A model generated the notes under the pieces. The model was not told the origin of the DNA, did no database searches, and was given only the letters and a program-made list of their open reading frames with translations. 58,435 bases of DNA from JAKACA01 sp050010115 (lineage in GTDB: Bacteria > Actinomycetota > Acidimicrobiia > Acidimicrobiales > Bog-793). A program made the position numbers and the translations under genes. Positions 16,964-25,689 of this stretch are shown in pieces (position 1 is the first letter of the stretch; each line of letters begins with the position of its first letter). The stretch covers positions 1-58,435 of the forward strand of contig JBEKLQ010000012.1 of NCBI GenBank assembly GCA_050010115.1, given 5' to 3'.

Positions 16964-17965
16964 TCACGACGGGAGGGCCCCATGGACGGTCGTGTCCGGG
17001 AAGTAACGGTGGTGGCGGGCACCGGTGACCTCGTAGATGGCGGTGCCCTCCCGGCCGTCGTCGGTCCGGACACGCATCTGGCTGAGCCCTCCCCGGTGGA
17101 AGGGCTCGTACGGGCGATCGAACGAACCGGTGGCCTCGACGATGATCCGGCGTCCCCCCTGGAGCGTGAAGGTGCACGTGCCGCTCAATCCGGCGACCGC
17201 CTCGCCGTGCTCGCCGTAGGCGGCCGACCCTCCGTCCGGCCCGGTCCATGCAAGATCGTGGTGGAGGTCGATGATGGGAAGGGGCTCGTTGCCGTCGGCA
17301 CCTGCCCAGCATCCGTCGGTGTAGACGCGGGCACCGTTAGCCAGCTCCCAGTGCCAAACCCCGAGGAAACCATCCTCGAACTGCAGCTGGAGCCACAGCC
17401 AGAGGGGACAGCGCCCGTGATCTCGGACCCCCCAGGAGTGATCGCGCTGGCCGATCCACCGGTCGACTTCGTAGACCGTGCCGCCAACGGTGTACGTGCC
17501 GGTGTAGATGCCTGATTGGAAGATGTGACACTGATCCCACACCAGGTCGTCCGCTGCTCGCATCGTGCCCCGGCGCAGGCCGTAGGGCTGTGTTCGTCCC
17601 CGGAATGTCAGGTCGAGCCCGATCGCTGCCAGTTTCGGGTCCGCCCAGAGGTGCAGCTCCTCGAACGGCCGGATCACCTCGACTCGGGCGCCGCCCACAT
17701 CGGTCGTGTGCGGGTCGCCGTCGTAAGGCCGGCTCAGGAGCCCGAGGATCGGCTCGCCACTGACCCTGCCCATCTGGAGCGAGTCCATGACCTCACGGGC
17801 GGGATAGTGCGCCATGGTGAAGAACACGACGTCTCCAAGGGCGTCCGGCCGGTGCAGCTCGAAGAAGTAGCTCTCGCGCCAGTGAGGGTTCCGGGTGACC
17901 ACCTCGGGGAGGAGCTCGGGGATCTGATGGACGAAGTGCTCGTCCATCGCGGTCGGTCGTGCCAT
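16964..17965 (-). CDS. CrtC/AttH-like (lipocalin-type) protein of unknown function
   Basis: A 333-residue soluble protein rich in beta-strand patterns, with no signal peptide. RWIGQRDHSWGVRD and LQFEDGFLGVWHWEL resemble the two-barrel lipocalin-like fold of hydroxyneurosporene synthase (CrtC) and AttH-type proteins, where an HSWG motif is conserved. Substrate and reaction are not known here, and no carotenoid genes are nearby. The ATG at 17965 has an AGGA site about 11 bases upstream. It probably forms a two-gene operon with the APH-fold kinase. Confidence 0.6.
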   Translation of the reverse strand: MARPTAMDEHFVHQIPELLPEVVTRNPHWRESYFFELHRPDALGDVVFFTMAHYPAREVMDSLQMGRVSGEPILGLLSRPYDGDPHTTDVGGARVEVIRPFEELHLWADPKLAAIGLDLTFRGRTQPYGLRRGTMRAADDLVWDQCHIFQSGIYTGTYTVGGTVYEVDRWIGQRDHSWGVRDHGRCPLWLWLQLQFEDGFLGVWHWELANGARVYTDGCWAGADGNEPLPIIDLHHDLAWTGPDGGSAAYGEHGEAVAGLSGTCTFTLQGGRRIIVEATGSFDRPYEPFHRGGLSQMRVRTDDGREGTAIYEVTGARHHRYFPDTTVHGALPS

Positions 17966-18075
17966 GTCAGCGCCGCATCCTACGCGGCTGCCGGCGGTGC
18001 CTGCCCGTGCCCACGGGCAGCGGGAGCATCGCTGCTACCTGGCAGCCTGCCGTGCGGGATCGGCGGTGTGCGCGC

Positions 18076-19209
18076 TCATTCGTCGAGGGCAGATGCCACG
18101 ATGCCGCCGACCTGCTCGATCTCCAACAAGAACCCGTCGTGACCGGACGCAGACTCGATGACCGTGACCGGTCCGGCGTCGGGGAGCAGCTGCGCCAGCT
18201 CGTGCTGTAGCTCGAGCGGGTATAGGCGATCCGAGTCCACGCCCGCCACCGTCACCGGGACGCGTACTCCGGCGAGCGCTCGAACCACCCCACCGCGCCC
18301 TCGCCCGATGTCGTGGTGGTTCATGGCCTCGCTGAGGACGACGTAGGTATTCGGGTCGAAACGCTCGGTCAACTTGTCCCCGTGGTGCTGCAGGTAGGAC
18401 TCGATGGCATATCGCCCGCCTTTGAGCGGGTCCTCCGCCGCCTGGGCGCTCCGCCCGAATCGGCTCTGGAACTCGTGGGCGGTGCGGTAGCTCATCTGGC
18501 CGATCCCACGGGCGACGGCGAGCCCGTCCACCGGACGGGTCGGTGTGTCGTAGTAGTCGCCGCCGGCAAACGCCGGGTCGGACCGGATGGCGCGAATCTG
18601 GAGTGAGCACAGGGCGATCTGGTCCGCCGTGGCCACGGCCCCGACGGCAAGAACGACGGCCCGGCTGACTCGTTCGGGGTAGGCGACGCACCATTCGAGA
18701 ACTCGCATCCCACCCATTGAGCCGCCGACGACCGCGGCCCACTGCCCGATGCCGAGCTGATCCGCCAGCGCGACCTCGACCGCGACCTGGTCGCGGATGG
18801 TCACCACGGGGAAACGCGAGCCATAGGGAGCGCCATCCGGGCCGGGCGACGCCGGGCCGCTCGTCCCCTGGCACCCGCCGAGCACGTTGGGACAGACGAC
18901 GAAGTACCGGTCGGTGTCGATCGGCGCACCAGGTCCGATCAGACCATCCCACCATCCCGGGGTGAGATGGCCAGGGACTGCCGGACCGGCCGCGTGGGAG
19001 TCCCCGGTGAGGGCGTGAAGGACCAGGATGGCGTTGCCCCGGGCAGGGTTGAGCTCACCCCACGTCTCGAAGGCGACGGTTACCTCCGGGAGCCAACCGC
19101 CGCCTTCGAGCGCTAAACCCTTGCCACCATCACCGGCGACCGCAACGAACTGGCGCCGGCCGGGATCGTCACCGGGTCGCCAGACGCCGGGCATCGGTCT
19201 CCCGGTCAC
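18076..19209 (-). CDS. metX: Homoserine O-acetyltransferase
   Basis: A 377-residue alpha/beta-hydrolase-fold enzyme transferring an acyl group (acetyl, or succinyl in some members) from acyl-CoA to L-homoserine in methionine synthesis. Signatures are VLHALTGDSHA, CPNVLGGCQGTSGP, the nucleophile elbow AAVVGGSMGGMRVLEW, the catalytic Asp in VAGVDSDRLYP and the His in ESASGHDGFL. The start codon overlaps the metY stop by 4 bp, so the two genes are translationally coupled. Acetyl versus succinyl specificity cannot be read with certainty. Confidence 0.93.
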   Translation of the reverse strand: MTGRPMPGVWRPGDDPGRRQFVAVAGDGGKGLALEGGGWLPEVTVAFETWGELNPARGNAILVLHALTGDSHAAGPAVPGHLTPGWWDGLIGPGAPIDTDRYFVVCPNVLGGCQGTSGPASPGPDGAPYGSRFPVVTIRDQVAVEVALADQLGIGQWAAVVGGSMGGMRVLEWCVAYPERVSRAVVLAVGAVATADQIALCSLQIRAIRSDPAFAGGDYYDTPTRPVDGLAVARGIGQMSYRTAHEFQSRFGRSAQAAEDPLKGGRYAIESYLQHHGDKLTERFDPNTYVVLSEAMNHHDIGRGRGGVVRALAGVRVPVTVAGVDSDRLYPLELQHELAQLLPDAGPVTVIESASGHDGFLLEIEQVGGIVASALDE

Positions 19210-20513
19210 GCTCCCTTGGCGGCGCGAAACCCAGCCTCGAGGTCGGCGAGGATGTCCTCGATCGACTCGAGCCCGACCGAGAGCCGCACGAGGTCGGGGG
19301 TCACGCCAGTCGTGGTCTGCTCCGCCTCGGTCAACTGGGAGTGCGTGGTCGACGCTGGGTGGATCGCCAGGCTCCGCACGTCACCGACGTTGGCGAGGTG
19401 GCTGAACAGGTCGAGACCTTCGATGAACCTGCGGCCGGCCTCGGCACCACCCACGATCCCGAAGGCGATGATCGAGCCGCCGCCCTTGGGCAGGTAGCGC
19501 TGCTGGCGCTCGTGCCACGGGCTGGAGGCCAGGCCCGGGTACGCCACCCACGCCACCTCGTCCCGTGCCTCGAGCCACTCGGCCACGGTGACGGCGTTCT
19601 GCACATGTCGCTCCATGCGCAGGCTGAGGGTTTCTAACCCCTGGAGGAACAGGAAGGAGTTGAGGGGAGCGATCGCCGGACCTGTGTCCCGCAAGTACTG
19701 CAGGCGGGCCTTCAGGACGAACCGTGCCGGGAAGAGCGCTTCGGGAAGCTGGCCGAACACCAGACCGTGGTAGCTCGGGTCCGGTTCGGTGAACGCCGGG
19801 AACCGTCCACTGTTCTCGTAATCGAACGTGCCGCCGTCCACGATGACGCCACCGATGGACGTGCCATGCCCACCGATGAACTTGGTCGCCGAATGCACGA
19901 CGATGTCGGTGCCGTGGAGCAGCGGCTGAGCCAGGTACGGCGTCGCCAGTGTGTTGTCCACGACGAGCGGGATGTGGTGCTCATGGGCGACCCCAGACAC
20001 GCCCTCGAAGTCGAGCACGTCGCCCTTGGGATTGCCAAGGGTCTCGGCGAAGAACGCCTTCGTGTTGGGTCGGATGGCGGCACGCCATGCGTCGAGATCG
20101 TCCGGGTCCTCGACGAAGCTGACGTCGATCCCGAGTTTCGGCAGGGTGTAGTGGAACAGGTTGTAGGTGCCCCCGTAGAGCGACGCCGAGGACACGATGT
20201 GGCCTCCGTTCTCCGCCAGGTTCAAGAGCGTGATGGTCTCGGCCGCCTGGCCGCTCGCCACTGCCAACGCCGCCACGCCGCCTTCCAGCGCGGCGATCCG
20301 CTCCTCGAAGACCGCCTGCGTGGGGTTCATGATCCGGGTGTAGATGTTCCCCAGCTCTTGAAGGCCGAAGAGCGCCGCTGCATGAGCCGTGTCCCGGAAG
20401 GTGTAGCTGGTGGTCTGGTAGATCGGAACGGCCCGGGCCCCGGTCGTGGGGTCAGGGACTGCACCGGCATGGATTTGGCGGGTCTCGAAGCCCCAATCGG
20501 GCATGGCAGTCAC
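19206..20513 (-). CDS. metY: O-acetylhomoserine aminocarboxypropyltransferase (sulfhydrylase)
   Basis: A 435-residue PLP enzyme of the Cys/Met-metabolism family. It condenses O-acyl-homoserine with sulfide to give homocysteine. Features are GFETRQIHAGAVPDPTTGARAVPIYQTTSY in short segments, the phosphate-binding YTRIMNPT, the PLP-Asp segment VVDNTLATPYL and the PLP-binding Lys in HSATKFIGGHG. The length of about 430 residues fits MetY rather than MetB/MetZ (about 390). An AAGGAAG site precedes the ATG. The 140-bp leader has no recognisable SAM riboswitch; a GACAA direct repeat near 20576 and 20595 may be part of a promoter or operator. Confidence 0.93.
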   Translation of the reverse strand: MTAMPDWGFETRQIHAGAVPDPTTGARAVPIYQTTSYTFRDTAHAAALFGLQELGNIYTRIMNPTQAVFEERIAALEGGVAALAVASGQAAETITLLNLAENGGHIVSSASLYGGTYNLFHYTLPKLGIDVSFVEDPDDLDAWRAAIRPNTKAFFAETLGNPKGDVLDFEGVSGVAHEHHIPLVVDNTLATPYLAQPLLHGTDIVVHSATKFIGGHGTSIGGVIVDGGTFDYENSGRFPAFTEPDPSYHGLVFGQLPEALFPARFVLKARLQYLRDTGPAIAPLNSFLFLQGLETLSLRMERHVQNAVTVAEWLEARDEVAWVAYPGLASSPWHERQQRYLPKGGGSIIAFGIVGGAEAGRRFIEGLDLFSHLANVGDVRSLAIHPASTTHSQLTEAEQTTTGVTPDLVRLSVGLESIEDILADLEAGFRAAKGA

Positions 20514-20763
20514 TTCCTTGATCAGGTCCCCGGCGTAGTTGCCGAGAAAGGACTTCGCTGTACAGGTCCAATGCTGACAAATTACATCGGTTTAGACAAC
20601 TAGCAACTCCAGGACCGGAGCGGTCGAGAATCACCGATCCACGTCATCGACTGTGCCCGAGGGTCCCGCTACCTGCGGCGTGCGATCACCACCGGTCTTG
20701 CCCATTGCGCCCTACGCTGGCTCCGTTGGCCCTTGGGTGGCAGTCTTGGACCTCAATGATGGG

Positions 20764-21732
20764 ATGATGGGTATCTCGAGCGATCCTTCCGCCGTACCAC
20801 ATCTTCGTCGTGTCGCGCTCCCCGGCGATCGCACGCTGTCGATTCGCGCCATGGTTGTCTCCGATGCCAACGGGCTGCTCGCGTTGTACGCCGGCCTCGA
20901 CGAGGACGATCTGTACCGGCGCTTCTTCACGGCCCACGCCCCGCCCGAACGCTTCGTCGAGAAGATGACAAAGGTCGCTGAGCGCGGGGGAATCGGACTG
21001 GTCGCGACGGTCGACGGGCGGGACGGCACCAGCAAGATCGTGGCCGAGGCGACCTGCGAGCTGCTCCCAGACGGCGACGCGGAGCTCGGCATCACGGTCG
21101 CCAAGGACGCGCGGGGTTGGCTCGGGCCGTACCTGCTCGACACCCTTGTCGAGGAGGCGGCCGCCCGCGGGGTGCGGAACCTGCAAGCCGAGGTCCTGGT
21201 CGCCAACCGCCAGATGCTGGCGTTGCTGCGCGCCCGGGGTCTCGCGATCATCGACCACGATGCGCAGCCCGCCATCGTCCGCGTCGCCATCGGCACCACC
21301 CGACGCGTGCCATCGTGGCCCGGACCGCACGATCGTCCCCGGCTCCTCGTCGAAGTGCGCGGCGGTTGGTGGCGCACCGAGGCAGCCGCTCGCGCAGCTG
21401 GGTTTCAGGTGCTCGCGTGCCCTGGGCCGTCGAAGGGCTGGTCTCGCTGTCCGGCGTTGTGCGGCGAACCGTGCCCACTGGCGGCGGGCGCCGACGTCAT
21501 CGTCGACGCTCAACCGGGCGAGCTCGGTCGGTCGATCGTCGAGGCCCACCGGCACCTCCACCCCTCGGTCCCCGTCTGCATCGAGCTTCCTCCCGAAGAG
21601 GGTGATCTCGACGCTGGCCTCCAGCGGATCCCCCGCGGCGCCGATGACGCCGCCGTCATTGGCATCGTGCAGCGCTTGGCAAAGCGGCCCCCCGGCGAAG
21701 TCGGTGACCGTCCGGAGGGGGAGCCGAGCTGA
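20764..21732 (+). CDS. GNAT acetyltransferase fused to a Cys-rich C-terminal domain
   Basis: About 322 residues from the ATG at 20764; a GTG at 20653 and other starts are possible. Residues 25-170 form a GNAT-like domain (LDEDDLYRRFFTAHAP, VAEATCELLPDGDAELGITV, GLGPYLLDTLVEEA-like acetyl-CoA region, NRQMLALLRARG). The C-terminal 110 residues carry four cysteines in the order CX9CX3CX3C (Cys219, 229, 233, 237), then GADVIVDAQPGELGRSIVEAH and VPVCIELPPE. That layout suggests a small alpha/beta domain with a possible metal site. The acetyl acceptor is unknown. It lies 164 bp upstream of the acyl-CoA synthetase operon, and acetylation control of that enzyme is a reasonable guess. Confidence 0.7.
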   Translation: MMGISSDPSAVPHLRRVALPGDRTLSIRAMVVSDANGLLALYAGLDEDDLYRRFFTAHAPPERFVEKMTKVAERGGIGLVATVDGRDGTSKIVAEATCELLPDGDAELGITVAKDARGWLGPYLLDTLVEEAAARGVRNLQAEVLVANRQMLALLRARGLAIIDHDAQPAIVRVAIGTTRRVPSWPGPHDRPRLLVEVRGGWWRTEAAARAAGFQVLACPGPSKGWSRCPALCGEPCPLAAGADVIVDAQPGELGRSIVEAHRHLHPSVPVCIELPPEEGDLDAGLQRIPRGADDAAVIGIVQRLAKRPPGEVGDRPEGEPS

Positions 21733-21896
21733 CGGCACCGCGTGCTGACCTGCGGTGCGTTCCCGGCCGTAGCCCGATGGACCCAACCAGGAGGTGACGT
21801 TCGACCCTGGTGCGCCCAGGTCAGTCTGCGTAGGGTCCGACGTGACGCACCCGCGTTGGCACCGAGTTCGCCAGCCGGCACAAGGAGGACCGCGCG

Positions 21897-23690
21897 ATGC
21901 CATGGGAGACGATCCACAAGTCCAGCCAGCACCCTGGTCCGGCCCCGAACATGGCCGACTACGACGCCGAACGCGCCGCTTTTGCTTGGGTGGACGCCCG
22001 CCGGGCGCTCGACGGCCTGCCTGACGGTAGGGGTCTCAACATCGCCTACGAAGCGGCCGACCGCCACGCGACCGGCCCGATTCGCGAACACGTGGCTCTG
22101 CGCTGCCTCGATCGGCATGGGGGGCGCAGCGACGTCACCTATGGTGAGCTGGCCGAGCGCTCCAGCCGGTTTGCCAGCGTCCTCAGCGCGCTCGGCGTCC
22201 ACCCCGGCGAACGGGTCTTCGTTCTCATGCCGCGCACTGCGGACCTCTACGTCGCCGCTTTGGGGACGCTGAAGCACCGAAGCGTGCTGTGCCCGTTGTT
22301 CTCCGCATTCGGGCCCGAGCCCATCCGCCAGCGCCTCGAGCTCGGCACGGGACGCGTGCTCGTGACCACTCCTACGCTCTACCGCCACAAGCTGGCGCCG
22401 ATCCGGGACCGACTCCCGGAGCTACGCCACGTACTGCTGGCAGGAGAAACGCCCGCGCCGGGAACGACCGGACCCGAGGGGACGCTCGACTTCGACACCT
22501 TGCTTGCCGGCGCCGGCTCCCACTACGAGATCGGGTCCACCGATCCTGAGGACATGGCGTTGCTGCACTTCACGAGCGGCACCACCGGCACCCCGAAGGG
22601 CGCCGTCCACGTGCACCAGGCGGTCGTGTCGCACTACGCCACCGGGCGCATCGCGCTCGACCTCCACCCCGACGACGTGTTCTGGTGCACGGCCGACCCC
22701 GGATGGGTCACGGGGACCTCCTATGGCATCATCTCGCCCCTGGTCCATGGTGTGACGAGCATCGTCGACGAGGGCGACTTCGACGCTGAGCGCTGGTACA
22801 GCGTGCTCGAGGCCGAGGGGGTCACGGTCTGGTACACCGCGCCGACCGCCTTGCGCATGCTGATGCAAGCCGGGGCCGAGGCGGCCCAGGCCCACGACCT
22901 CAGTCGCCTTCGCTTCGTGGCCAGCGTGGGTGAACCGCTCAACCCCGAGATCGTCGTGTGGGGCAAGGAGACTCTGGGGCTCGCGATCCACGACAACTGG
23001 TGGCAGACCGAGACTGGCGGGATCATGGTCGCAAACTATCCCTGCATGGACATCCGTCCTGGCTCGATGGGCCGACCCCTGCCGGGCGTCGAGGCCACGG
23101 TGCTCATGCGCGACGAGCACGGCAGGGTTGTCGTGAGTGGCGACGGCACCGCCGTGGAGGCGGCTCCGGGAGTCGAAGGCGAGCTGGCGCTACGACCGGG
23201 CTGGCCCTCGATGTTCCGCGGGTATCTCGGCGACGACGAGCGCTACGCCAAGTGCTTCGCCGGAGGGTGGTACGTCAGCGGGGACTTGGCCCGGCGTGAT
23301 GAGGACGGCTACTTCTGGTTCGTCGGCCGCGGAGACGACGTCATCAAGTCGGCCGGGCACCTTATCGGGCCATTCGAGGTCGAGTCGACCCTCATGGAGC
23401 ACCCGGCGGTGATCGAGGCCGGCGTGATCGGCAAGCCCGATCCACTCGTGGGGGAGGTGGTGAAGGCGTTCGTCACGTTGCGCACTGGGTACGAGGCGAG
23501 CGAAGACCTCCGCTTGGAGTTGCTCGGCTTCGCCCGCAAGCGGCTCGGGGCAGCGGTGGCCCCTCGCGAGATCGCCTTCGACCAGCACCTCCCCCACACC
23601 GAAAGCGGCAAGATCATGCGGCGCCTGCTCAAGTCACGCGAGCTCGGTCTGCCCGAGGGCGACACCTCGACCCTTGGGGCGCAACCATGA
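21897..23690 (+). CDS. acsA: Acetyl-CoA synthetase/acyl-CoA ligase (AcsA-type)
   Basis: A 597-residue AMP-forming ligase, close in length to the Bacillus AcsA type and shorter than the 650-residue Acs. Motifs are LHFTSGTTGTPKGAVHVH (P-loop), the acyl-site region DNWWQTETGGIMV, the Asp in WYVSGDLARRDEDGY, the hinge GRGDDVIKSAGHLIGPFEVE and the catalytic Lys near the C-terminus in PHTESGKIMRRLLKSRE. It activates acetate or another short acid to acyl-CoA. An AAGGAGGA site precedes the ATG. Its stop overlaps the next start (ATGA), placing it first in a coupled operon with the dehydrogenase subunits. Confidence 0.9.
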   Translation: MPWETIHKSSQHPGPAPNMADYDAERAAFAWVDARRALDGLPDGRGLNIAYEAADRHATGPIREHVALRCLDRHGGRSDVTYGELAERSSRFASVLSALGVHPGERVFVLMPRTADLYVAALGTLKHRSVLCPLFSAFGPEPIRQRLELGTGRVLVTTPTLYRHKLAPIRDRLPELRHVLLAGETPAPGTTGPEGTLDFDTLLAGAGSHYEIGSTDPEDMALLHFTSGTTGTPKGAVHVHQAVVSHYATGRIALDLHPDDVFWCTADPGWVTGTSYGIISPLVHGVTSIVDEGDFDAERWYSVLEAEGVTVWYTAPTALRMLMQAGAEAAQAHDLSRLRFVASVGEPLNPEIVVWGKETLGLAIHDNWWQTETGGIMVANYPCMDIRPGSMGRPLPGVEATVLMRDEHGRVVVSGDGTAVEAAPGVEGELALRPGWPSMFRGYLGDDERYAKCFAGGWYVSGDLARRDEDGYFWFVGRGDDVIKSAGHLIGPFEVESTLMEHPAVIEAGVIGKPDPLVGEVVKAFVTLRTGYEASEDLRLELLGFARKRLGAAVAPREIAFDQHLPHTESGKIMRRLLKSRELGLPEGDTSTLGAQP

Positions 23691-24721
23691 CCGACGCGAC
23701 AGATGCTCCTGTGGGTGACGCTGTGGTCGCCACGGCCCTCGCTACCGACCGGGACCACGGTGTCCACCTCCTGCACCAGATGCTACGCATCCGCCGCTTC
23801 GAGGAGCGTTGCGTCGAGCTTTACAGCCACTCGGCCATCCGTGGTTTCCTCCATCTCGGCATCGGGGAAGAGGCCTGTGCCGTGGGTGTCATGGAGGCGC
23901 TGGGGCCTGACGACGCCGTGGTGACCACCTACCGAGAGCACGGTCATGCCCTGGCCCGGGGCATCTCCATGCGCGCAACGATGGCCGAGCTCGAAGGCAA
24001 GGTCGAGGGCTGCAGCCGGGGCCGCGGGGGTTCGATGCACCTGTTCGACGCCGCCACCCGTTTCTATGGGGGGAATGCCATCGTGGGTGGTGGCCTGCCG
24101 CTTGCGATAGGACTCGCCCTGGCTGACCGCATGCAAGGGCGCCACCGGGTGACTGCCTGCTTCTTCGGCGATGGGGCTGTCGCCGAAGGCGAGTTCCACG
24201 AGTCGATGAACCTGGCCGCCCTGTGGCGCCTCCCCGTGCTGTTCTGCTGCGAGAACAACTTCTTCGCGATGGGGACCGCCCTCGACCGCTACGAGTCGGA
24301 GACGGACTTGTCCCTCAAAGCAGCGAGCTACCGGATGTCATCGTGGGAGGTCGACGGCATGGACGTGCTCGCCGTGGAGGAGGCCGCCAGGCACGCCTCG
24401 GAGGCAGTGCGCGCCGGCGATCCTCACTTCTTGGAGCTGCGCACGTACCGCTTCCGGGCACACTCGATGTACGACTCCGACCGCTACCGCGACAAGGGCG
24501 AGATCGACCACTGGAAGCAGCACGACCCCATCCCGGCCCTCGTGGAGCGACTAGCGGCCAGCGGTGCCTTGGCCGATGGCGATCTCGAGCGCATCGAGGC
24601 CGAGGTCGGTGCCGAGCTGGAGGACGCCGTCGCCTTCGCGGAGGCCGGCACCCTCGAACCGGTCTCAGACCTGGAGCGGTTCGTGACCTCCGATCCGGCG
24701 CCCACCGAGGAGGCACTGTGA
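23687..24721 (+). CDS. pdhA: 2-Oxoacid dehydrogenase E1 component, alpha subunit
   Basis: A 344-residue thiamine-diphosphate-dependent subunit. The TPP motif is ACFFGDGAVAEGEFHESMNLAALW followed by ENNFFAMGT. HLGIGEEACAVGV and the R-E-H region (TTYREHGHALARG) are typical of heterotetrameric E1alpha, as are the RGGSMHLF and YRFRAHSMYD phosphorylation-loop regions. It decarboxylates a 2-oxoacid. Pyruvate is the usual substrate, but acetoin or branched-chain oxoacids cannot be excluded. It is coupled to the genes on both sides by 4-bp overlaps. Confidence 0.88.
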   Translation: MTDATDAPVGDAVVATALATDRDHGVHLLHQMLRIRRFEERCVELYSHSAIRGFLHLGIGEEACAVGVMEALGPDDAVVTTYREHGHALARGISMRATMAELEGKVEGCSRGRGGSMHLFDAATRFYGGNAIVGGGLPLAIGLALADRMQGRHRVTACFFGDGAVAEGEFHESMNLAALWRLPVLFCCENNFFAMGTALDRYESETDLSLKAASYRMSSWEVDGMDVLAVEEAARHASEAVRAGDPHFLELRTYRFRAHSMYDSDRYRDKGEIDHWKQHDPIPALVERLAASGALADGDLERIEAEVGAELEDAVAFAEAGTLEPVSDLERFVTSDPAPTEEAL

Positions 24722-25689
24722 GCACGGTCAGCTACCGCGAGGCCATGCGCGAGGCGCTGCGCGAGGCGCTCCGTCGTGACGAGCGGGTGTTCCTCATGGG
24801 CGAGGACGTGGGTCGGTACGGCGGCTGCTACGCGGTCAGCCTCGGCCTGCTCGAGGAGTTCGGGCCCGAACGGATCCGCGACACGCCCCTGTCGGAGTCG
24901 GCCTTCGTGGGGGCGGGCATCGGTGCTGCCCTCGCCGGCATGCGCCCAATCGTCGAGATCATGACCGTCAACTTCAGCCTGCTGGCTCTCGACCAGATCG
25001 TGAACAACGCGGCGACGCTCCTCTACATGTCGGGTGGACAGTTCAACGTCCCGCTCGTGATCCGCATGACCACCGGTGCCGGCCGCCAGCTCGCCGCCCA
25101 GCACTCCCACAGCCTCGAAGGCTGGTACACACACATCCCCGGGATCCGTGTCTTGGCCCCCGCCACCGTGGAGGACGCCCGCGGGATGCTGTGGCCGGCA
25201 CTGTGTGACCCTGACCCGGTGCTCATCTTCGAGCACGGCACGCTCTACAACACAGAGGGCGAGCTGGCCGACGACAGTGCGGTCGACATCACCACCGCCG
25301 CCATACGCCGCCCGGGTGAGGACGTCACGATCATCGCCTACGGGGGCACGCTTCGCACAGCGCTCGGCGCCGCCGAACAGCTGGCGGGCGAGGGTGTGGC
25401 GGCCGAGGTGATCGACCTGCGTTGTCTGCGGCCGCTGGATAGCGCGACCATCGTGTCGTCGGCGGCCCGCACACACAGGGCGGTGGTCGTCGACGAGGGG
25501 TGGCGCACTGGCAGCCTGTCGGCTGAGGTGAGCGCTCGCATCACCGAGGAGGCGTTCTACGACCTCGACGCTCCCGTGGCCCGGGTGTGCAGCGCCGAGG
25601 TGCCGATGCCCTACGCCAAGCACCTCGAGGACGAGGCCGTCCCCCAGGTGGCCGACGTTGTAGCCGCCGTGCAGAGCCTGGGGGGTTGA
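24718..25689 (+). CDS. pdhB: 2-Oxoacid dehydrogenase E1 component, beta subunit
   Basis: A 323-residue partner of the E1alpha subunit. The start is GTG at 24718, overlapping the alpha stop (GTGA) and preceded by GAGGAG. Motifs are REALRRDERVFLMGEDVG, DTPLSESAFVGAGIGAAL, IVEIMTVNFSLLALDQIVNNAA, and the C-terminal transketolase domain with EVIDLRCLRPLD and DEGWRTG. With E1alpha it forms the alpha2beta2 active site, where thiamine diphosphate lies at the subunit interface. The gene order alpha-beta-E2 is the standard one for actinobacterial and Gram-positive complexes. Confidence 0.9.
   Translation: MSTVSYREAMREALREALRRDERVFLMGEDVGRYGGCYAVSLGLLEEFGPERIRDTPLSESAFVGAGIGAALAGMRPIVEIMTVNFSLLALDQIVNNAATLLYMSGGQFNVPLVIRMTTGAGRQLAAQHSHSLEGWYTHIPGIRVLAPATVEDARGMLWPALCDPDPVLIFEHGTLYNTEGELADDSAVDITTAAIRRPGEDVTIIAYGGTLRTALGAAEQLAGEGVAAEVIDLRCLRPLDSATIVSSAARTHRAVVVDEGWRTGSLSAEVSARITEEAFYDLDAPVARVCSAEVPMPYAKHLEDEAVPQVADVVAAVQSLGG

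Noticed and set aside
20514..20652. SAM riboswitch upstream of metY
   Set aside because: The leader was read on the metY strand for the SAM-I, SAM-II and SAM-IV layout; no matching paired elements or conserved core were recognised.
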